This document shows, piece after piece, positions 6,448-9,638 of a stretch of DNA of 9,638 bases. The notes under the pieces are model-generated. The model was not told the DNA's origin, ran no database searches, and saw only the letters and a program-made list of their open reading frames with translations. Position numbers and translations under genes: made by a program. Every line of letters begins with the position of its first letter. Position 1 is the first letter of the stretch. Source of the DNA: an uncultured Rhodospirillaceae bacterium (lineage in GTDB: Bacteria; Pseudomonadota; Alphaproteobacteria; Rhodospirillales; UBA2165); NCBI GenBank assembly GCA_913054205.1, contig CAJXJM010000060.1:1-9638 (forward strand). Reading direction: 5' to 3'.

Positions 6448-7554
6448 ATGCCCGTTTTTGGAAACAATTCTACAATCATTCCCGTTAATATTAAAACGTC
6501 AAGCTACACGATTGACCGGCAAGATGGTGGAGAGGAAATAAAATTTGAGATCACTGCCAACGCAACAGCAACATTACCTGTAATATTAGACAATCAAATT
6601 GGAGATGGGTTTAACATCTTCATCCGCAACAGCACGACCGGCACCGACACCGTCACAATTGAAGCCAGTGGCTCAGATACGATTGACGGCGTTACTACTT
6701 TGGATAAAGACGAGGTCATTTGGCTGCGAGGTTTCGGAACCGAATGGCAATCAATGGATCAATATGCCGATGGTGCAGTTACCTCTGTCGCTACCGGTGC
6801 TGGATTAACCGGTGGTCCGATCACTTCTACCGGCACCATCTCTATCGATGACGCTGGTGTCACGACGGCGAAAATTGCCAACGACGCCGTCGATGGCTCC
6901 AAAATCGCAATGGGTTCGGATGCGCAAGGCGACATTCTCTATCACAATGGTACGGATTACGTGCGTTTGGCTGCTGGAACGTCGGGACAATTTCTCAAAT
7001 CCAACGGCAGTGGTGCCAATCCACAATGGGTAGATGCAGCAAGTGGGGGCGGCTGGGAATTTGTCTCTGCTTCTACAGCATCTTCGAGCGCGACGGTGGC
7101 TTTTACAGGTTTCGTGTCCGGGTATGATTACAAGGTTGTTTTTGCCAGTGTTTTGCCAGCAACGGACGGGGTCGCTTTCCAGGCACAATTAGGCATTTCG
7201 GGACCAACATATAGAACATCCGGTTATAAAGGCCTGGCAGGTGGCACCACCTCAGCGGCAGGTACTGTTTCGTCTGACAACTGGTCAAATAATATCCATA
7301 TGTCAGGCACAACTTGCGGCAGTGCAACGGACGAATATCTTCAAGGTGAAATAACGATCCTCGACCCAACCGCTGCGACAGATACCAATGTTTTTGGGAC
7401 ATTGAATTTTGCTCAAACCTCCGGCAATAGAATAGCGGGGACATTTGGCGGAATTCACACTACCGCAGAGGCGATGGATGCTATTAAGTTCTATTTTTAC
7501 TCCGGAAATATTAGCTCTGGTGAATTCACACTATATCGCATGGCAAACTCGTAA
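6448..7554 (+). CDS. Phage tail-fibre-like protein (orphan, SOS-box controlled)
   Basis: 368 residues, no signal peptide or membrane segment. Residues 1-105 form a beta-rich N-terminal domain (SYTIDRQDGGEEIKFEITANATATLPV ... GTEWQSMDQY). Residues 110-150 are fibre-type repeats typical of phage tail fibres (TSVATGAGLTGGPITSTGTISID, VTTAKIANDAVDGSKI). Residues 157-196 are the tail-protein segment QGDILYHNGTDYVRLAAGTSGQFLKSNG...PQWVDA. After a Gly linker (199-202), residues 203-368 form a Ser/Thr/Gly-rich domain ending SGNISSGEFTLYRMANS, resembling receptor- or sugar-binding heads of phage appendage proteins. The likely role is binding a cell-surface glycan. GGAG lies 9 bases before the ATG. Opposite in orientation to its housekeeping neighbours, with no other phage gene in the window and a LexA box upstream. 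Family assignment is by motif style; precise function unknown. Confidence 0.75.
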   Translation: MPVFGNNSTIIPVNIKTSSYTIDRQDGGEEIKFEITANATATLPVILDNQIGDGFNIFIRNSTTGTDTVTIEASGSDTIDGVTTLDKDEVIWLRGFGTEWQSMDQYADGAVTSVATGAGLTGGPITSTGTISIDDAGVTTAKIANDAVDGSKIAMGSDAQGDILYHNGTDYVRLAAGTSGQFLKSNGSGANPQWVDAASGGGWEFVSASTASSSATVAFTGFVSGYDYKVVFASVLPATDGVAFQAQLGISGPTYRTSGYKGLAGGTTSAAGTVSSDNWSNNIHMSGTTCGSATDEYLQGEITILDPTAATDTNVFGTLNFAQTSGNRIAGTFGGIHTTAEAMDAIKFYFYSGNISSGEFTLYRMANS

Positions 7555-7565
7555 GCCTTTAAGCC

Positions 7566-7584
7566 GTTTCGAATTGATCGAAGC
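7566..7584. terminator. Weak hairpin between convergent tail-fibre-like gene and murA
   Basis: GTTTCGA (7566-7572) and TCGAAGC (7578-7584) form a 7-base-pair stem with one G-T pair around ATTGA. It begins 12 bases after the tail-fibre stop and directly abuts the murA stop, filling the 30-base gap between the convergent genes. There is no T-tract on either strand, so it is at best a poor intrinsic terminator, possibly shared. Confidence 0.3.
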
Positions 7585-8871
7585 TTAATCCTCTAACCGC
7601 TCAATATCTGCGCCGCAGGCGGCGAGTTTGTCTTCGACCCGTTCATAGCCACGATCCAAGTGGTAGACCCGGTTGACGATGGTCTCGCCGTCGGCGGCCA
7701 GCGCCGCTAAGACAAGCGAAACCGAGGCGCGTAAATCGGTTGCCATCAGCTCGGCACCTGAGAGTTTTTCAACGCCTCTGACTATTGCTGAGGCACCATG
7801 GACATTGATATCCGCGCCCATCCGGCACAATTCCGGCACATGCATGAAGCGATTTTCGAAGATCGTTTCGGTGATCATCGAAGCCCCTTCCGAGACCGCC
7901 AATAAGGCCATCAATTGTGCCTGCATGTCGGTCGGAAAACCGGGATAGGGCTCGGTCATCACATCAACGCCTTTGATCCGCCCATTGGTGCGGGTCACGC
8001 GGATGCCGTCCTCAGTCTCAGAGACTTCAGCACCGGCTTTGATCAGCACATCGGCGACAGCGTTAATAAGATCGAGCCGGGTGTTTTTGAGCGTGATATC
8101 ACCACCGGTGATCGCCGCCGCCGCTGCATAGGTCGCGGTTTCAATCCGGTCCGGAATTACTTGATGATCGCCGCCGTGGAGACTTGGTTTTCCAACAACT
8201 GTCAGCGTATCGGTGTCGATGCCGTCAATTTCCGCGCCCATGGTCTGAAGACAATGCGCGAGATCGGCGATCTCGGGCTCTCGCGCCGCATTGGCAATGG
8301 TCGTCGTACCATCTGCCAAGCTCGCGGCCATCAGCACATTTTCAGTGGCTCCGACCGAGACAGATGGGAACAACACATGGGCGCCTTTGAGGCCATTTGG
8401 TGCGATGGCGTGGATATAGCCTTCTTCCAATTGGATCTCAGCGCCCAAGGCTTCAAAACCTTTGAGATGGAGATCAACCGGCCGCGTGCCGATCGCGCAG
8501 CCTCCAGGGAGCGATACCTTCGCCTCGCCCCAGCGCGCCAATAGCGGGCCCAACACTAAGACCGACGCCCGCATCCGCCGCACCAACTCATACGGCGCGG
8601 TTTTGTCCTCCGGCTCGTGGCTGGTAAGGCCCAGCACCCGGCCAACATGCCCATCATTCGGCGCATCGCCGTTCATACTGATCTCAACACCGAGTTCCGA
8701 GAGTAAATGCACCATTGTCGTGATGTCGGCGAGATGCGGTAAATTCGAGAGGCACAATTCCTCAGACGTCAGCAAAGACGCCGCCATTAACGGCAGCGCC
8801 GCGTTTTTTGCGCCGCCGATCTGAATTGTACCGATGAGCGACTTACCGCCGCGAATGCGAATTCTATCCAT
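7585..8871 (-). CDS. murA: UDP-N-acetylglucosamine 1-carboxyvinyltransferase
   Basis: 428 residues, slightly longer than E. coli MurA (419). It transfers enolpyruvate from PEP to UDP-GlcNAc, the first committed cytoplasmic step of peptidoglycan synthesis and the target of fosfomycin. Key positions: Lys22-Asn23 in GGAKNAALP, the catalytic loop [15 protein letters not shown] with Cys125 (so fosfomycin-sensitive type, not the Asp variant), Arg101 in RRMRAS, and Asp315 in [10 protein letters not shown]. The C-terminus [22 protein letters not shown] is standard. It starts 40 bases after the small gene at 8912-9067 and is probably co-transcribed with it; no strong ribosome site is visible. It converges on the tail-fibre-like gene with a 30-base gap. 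Confidence 0.97.
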   Translation of the reverse strand: MDRIRIRGGKSLIGTIQIGGAKNAALPLMAASLLTSEELCLSNLPHLADITTMVHLLSELGVEISMNGDAPNDGHVGRVLGLTSHEPEDKTAPYELVRRMRASVLVLGPLLARWGEAKVSLPGGCAIGTRPVDLHLKGFEALGAEIQLEEGYIHAIAPNGLKGAHVLFPSVSVGATENVLMAASLADGTTTIANAAREPEIADLAHCLQTMGAEIDGIDTDTLTVVGKPSLHGGDHQVIPDRIETATYAAAAAITGGDITLKNTRLDLINAVADVLIKAGAEVSETEDGIRVTRTNGRIKGVDVMTEPYPGFPTDMQAQLMALLAVSEGASMITETIFENRFMHVPELCRMGADINVHGASAIVRGVEKLSGAELMATDLRASVSLVLAALAADGETIVNRVYHLDRGYERVEDKLAACGADIERLED

Positions 8872-8911
8872 AGAAGCTGTTCTTAAATCAACTGGAGCAA
8901 GGGATCAAACT

Positions 8912-9067
8912 TTACGCATCAGATTGCGGCGTTTTTAGGGTCTTATTCCGAGATGGCTTTCTGCGCTTTAAATTGTCGCGCAAAGCATCAGCGAGCCGCT
9001 TTTCACGCTCCGCTGCTTTTTCGGCCTTAATCTCAGTTACGTTAAGTGCTTTTTTCTGTTTCGACAT
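8912..9067 (-). CDS. Small basic hypothetical protein upstream of murA
   Basis: 51 residues from ATG 9067 (MSKQKKALNVTEIKAEKAAEREKRLADALRDNLKRRK...). Highly charged and helical; the AEREKRLADALRDNLKRRK core resembles small conserved alphaproteobacterial proteins with a REARLAxALRxNLRRRK pattern, which I know only as hypothetical. The frame stays open to a TTG at 9103 (63 residues), but that TTG is also part of a TTGACT box and the extra residues look non-conserved. The basic tail (KRRKPSRNKTLK) might bind RNA or ribosomes, which is speculation. It precedes murA by 40 bases on the same strand, so one transcript is likely. Confidence 0.7.
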   Translation of the reverse strand: MSKQKKALNVTEIKAEKAAEREKRLADALRDNLKRRKPSRNKTLKTPQSDA

Positions 9068-9191
9068 AACCAGCTTGTCGCCGATTAATACCCATTCAGT
9101 CAAGCTCTGCAGAGCGATCGTTCAAAAACGGGCTTGCCCCCGAGAGCCGCCTATGGCATTTTGCGCGCCTTCACGACCCCACCTTAAAAAT

Positions 9192-9266
9192 GCCGCTATA
9201 GCTCAGGGGTAGAGCGCGTCATTGGTAATGACGAGGCCGATAGTTCGATTCTATCTAGCGGCACCA
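9192..9266 (+). tRNA. tRNA-Thr (anticodon GGU)
   Basis: Full cloverleaf: acceptor GCCGCTA (9192-9198) with TAGCGGC (9256-9262), D stem GCTC/GAGC, anticodon stem CGTCA/TGACG around loop TTGGTAA with anticodon GGT at 9224-9226, variable loop AGGCC, T stem GATAG/CTATC with TTCGATT, discriminator A and encoded CCA (9264-9266). It reads ACC and ACU threonine codons. A weak promoter (TTGCCC at 9134-9139, CATTTT at 9157-9162) is possible upstream. Confidence 0.96.
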
Positions 9267-9268
9267 CC

Positions 9269-9291
9269 ACTCAGGTAACACTCAGGTTAAC
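9269..9291 (+). repeat. Tandem imperfect 11/12-base repeat just after the tRNA
   Basis: ACTCAGGTAAC (9269-9279) is followed directly by ACTCAGGTTAAC (9280-9291), differing by one inserted T. It begins two bases after the encoded CCA. It could be a scar of duplication at the tRNA end or chance; no integrase is in the window. Confidence 0.5.
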
Positions 9292-9339
9292 CTATTGATA
9301 TCCAACGTTTCTCTCAATGAGACGATTGGAGTGTAGACC

Positions 9340-9638
9340 ATGTTACGAACCATTGAAGCCCCTTACGTTTATCCACACATCATACTAAAAGTTCATCCAT
9401 GGCGAAGACTGAAGAACCAAAGCAGTGAGAGGATTATGACGCATTGCTTAAATTACCTACAAAATGGTGGAAAAGGGGCGGCCGTCAAAATTGGGTTAAA
9501 GAAAGTTTCGGGAGATTATATTTTGTTTCAGGATCGAGATCTTGAGTATGATCCTGTGGATTACCAAATACTGCTATTGCCTATCAAAGAATTTTCTGCA
9601 GAATTAATCATTGGTAGCAGGTTTTCGGCACCGACCTA
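9340..9638 (+). CDS. Glycosyltransferase-2-like protein lacking its N-terminal half (runs off right edge)
   Basis: 99 codons are open from ATG 9340 to the window edge. GGAG lies 8 bases upstream, and an in-frame TAG at 9334-9336 blocks extension. From about residue 42 the sequence is clearly a family-2, dolichol-phosphate-mannose-synthase-like glycosyltransferase: NGGKGAAVKIGLKKVSGDYILFQDRDLEYDPVDY, then IIGSRF. The QDRDLEYDP segment (Asp65, Asp67) is the metal/sugar-nucleotide DxD-type site, usually QDADLEYDP. The normal N-terminus, an IPVYNE strand and VVDDGS motif of about 80-90 residues, is absent; residues 1-41 (MLRTIEAPYVYPHIILKVHPW...) do not resemble it. The protein as it starts should lack the nucleotide-binding half, so it is a truncated gene, a remnant, or a recombined 5' end with a fortuitous start. 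Substrate unknown. Confidence 0.7.
   Translation, partial: MLRTIEAPYVYPHIILKVHPWRRLKNQSSERIMTHCLNYLQNGGKGAAVKIGLKKVSGDYILFQDRDLEYDPVDYQILLLPIKEFSAELIIGSRFSAPT

Noticed and set aside
7915..8544. 209-codon plus-strand frame inside murA
   Set aside because: Antisense shadow of the well-conserved murA coding sequence.
9104..9115. 12-base palindrome GCTCTGCAGAGC beside a TTGACT box upstream of the small gene
   Set aside because: No acceptable -10 follows TTGACT at 16-18 bases, so neither a promoter nor an operator can be supported.
1..9638. CRISPR array, transposase, integrase or complete prophage
   Set aside because: No regularly spaced repeats and no transposase or integrase coding sequence were seen; the only phage-like gene is the one at 6448-7554.

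Overview
The window looks like alphaproteobacterial chromosome carrying mostly housekeeping genes. Four things support this. The gene order murA ... hisD - UPF0262 - low-molecular-weight phosphatase - infA - maf - RNase E/G - yacG is, from memory, the usual alphaproteobacterial arrangement. UPF0262 is a family I know from alphaproteobacteria. The intergenic palindromic repeats are of the CCGTCAT...ATGACGG kind common in that class. The one SOS box is the alphaproteobacterial direct-repeat type (GTTC-N7-GTTC). I cannot name the genus.

Layout, left to right. Positions 1-353 (minus) are the N-terminal part of a ferritin-like diiron protein cut by the window edge. Positions 489-3002 (minus) are a compact information-processing operon, in transcription order infA, maf, an RNase E/G-family gene and yacG, with a plausible promoter at 3033-3063. 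Positions 3109-5977 (minus) are a second compact run, hisG, hisD, UPF0262 and a low-molecular-weight tyrosine-phosphatase-like gene, with overlaps or gaps of only a few bases. Positions 5978-6447 hold no gene but contain stacked palindromic repeats and then a LexA-type SOS box. Positions 6448-7554 (plus) encode an isolated phage-tail-fibre-like protein, the only plus-strand protein gene inside this minus-strand housekeeping block. Positions 7585-9067 (minus) are murA and a small basic-protein gene upstream of it. A tRNA-Thr(GGU) lies at 9192-9266 (plus). A glycosyltransferase-2-like reading frame with no N-terminal half starts at 9340 and runs off the right edge.

How the genes fit together. 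HisG and HisD catalyse the first and last steps of histidine synthesis. HisG is the short form, which needs a HisZ partner that is not encoded here. InfA (translation initiation), the RNase E/G-like enzyme (RNA processing), Maf (nucleotide house-cleaning) and YacG (gyrase inhibitor) are co-transcribed core-growth functions. MurA starts peptidoglycan precursor synthesis. The accessory material is the SOS-box/tail-fibre cassette with its repeat-rich flank, and the truncated glycosyltransferase beside the tRNA. The most interesting unit is the orphan tail-fibre-like gene under an apparent LexA operator with no other phage gene in the window. It could be an outlying locus of a gene transfer agent or tailocin, a prophage remnant, or a damage-induced adhesin.
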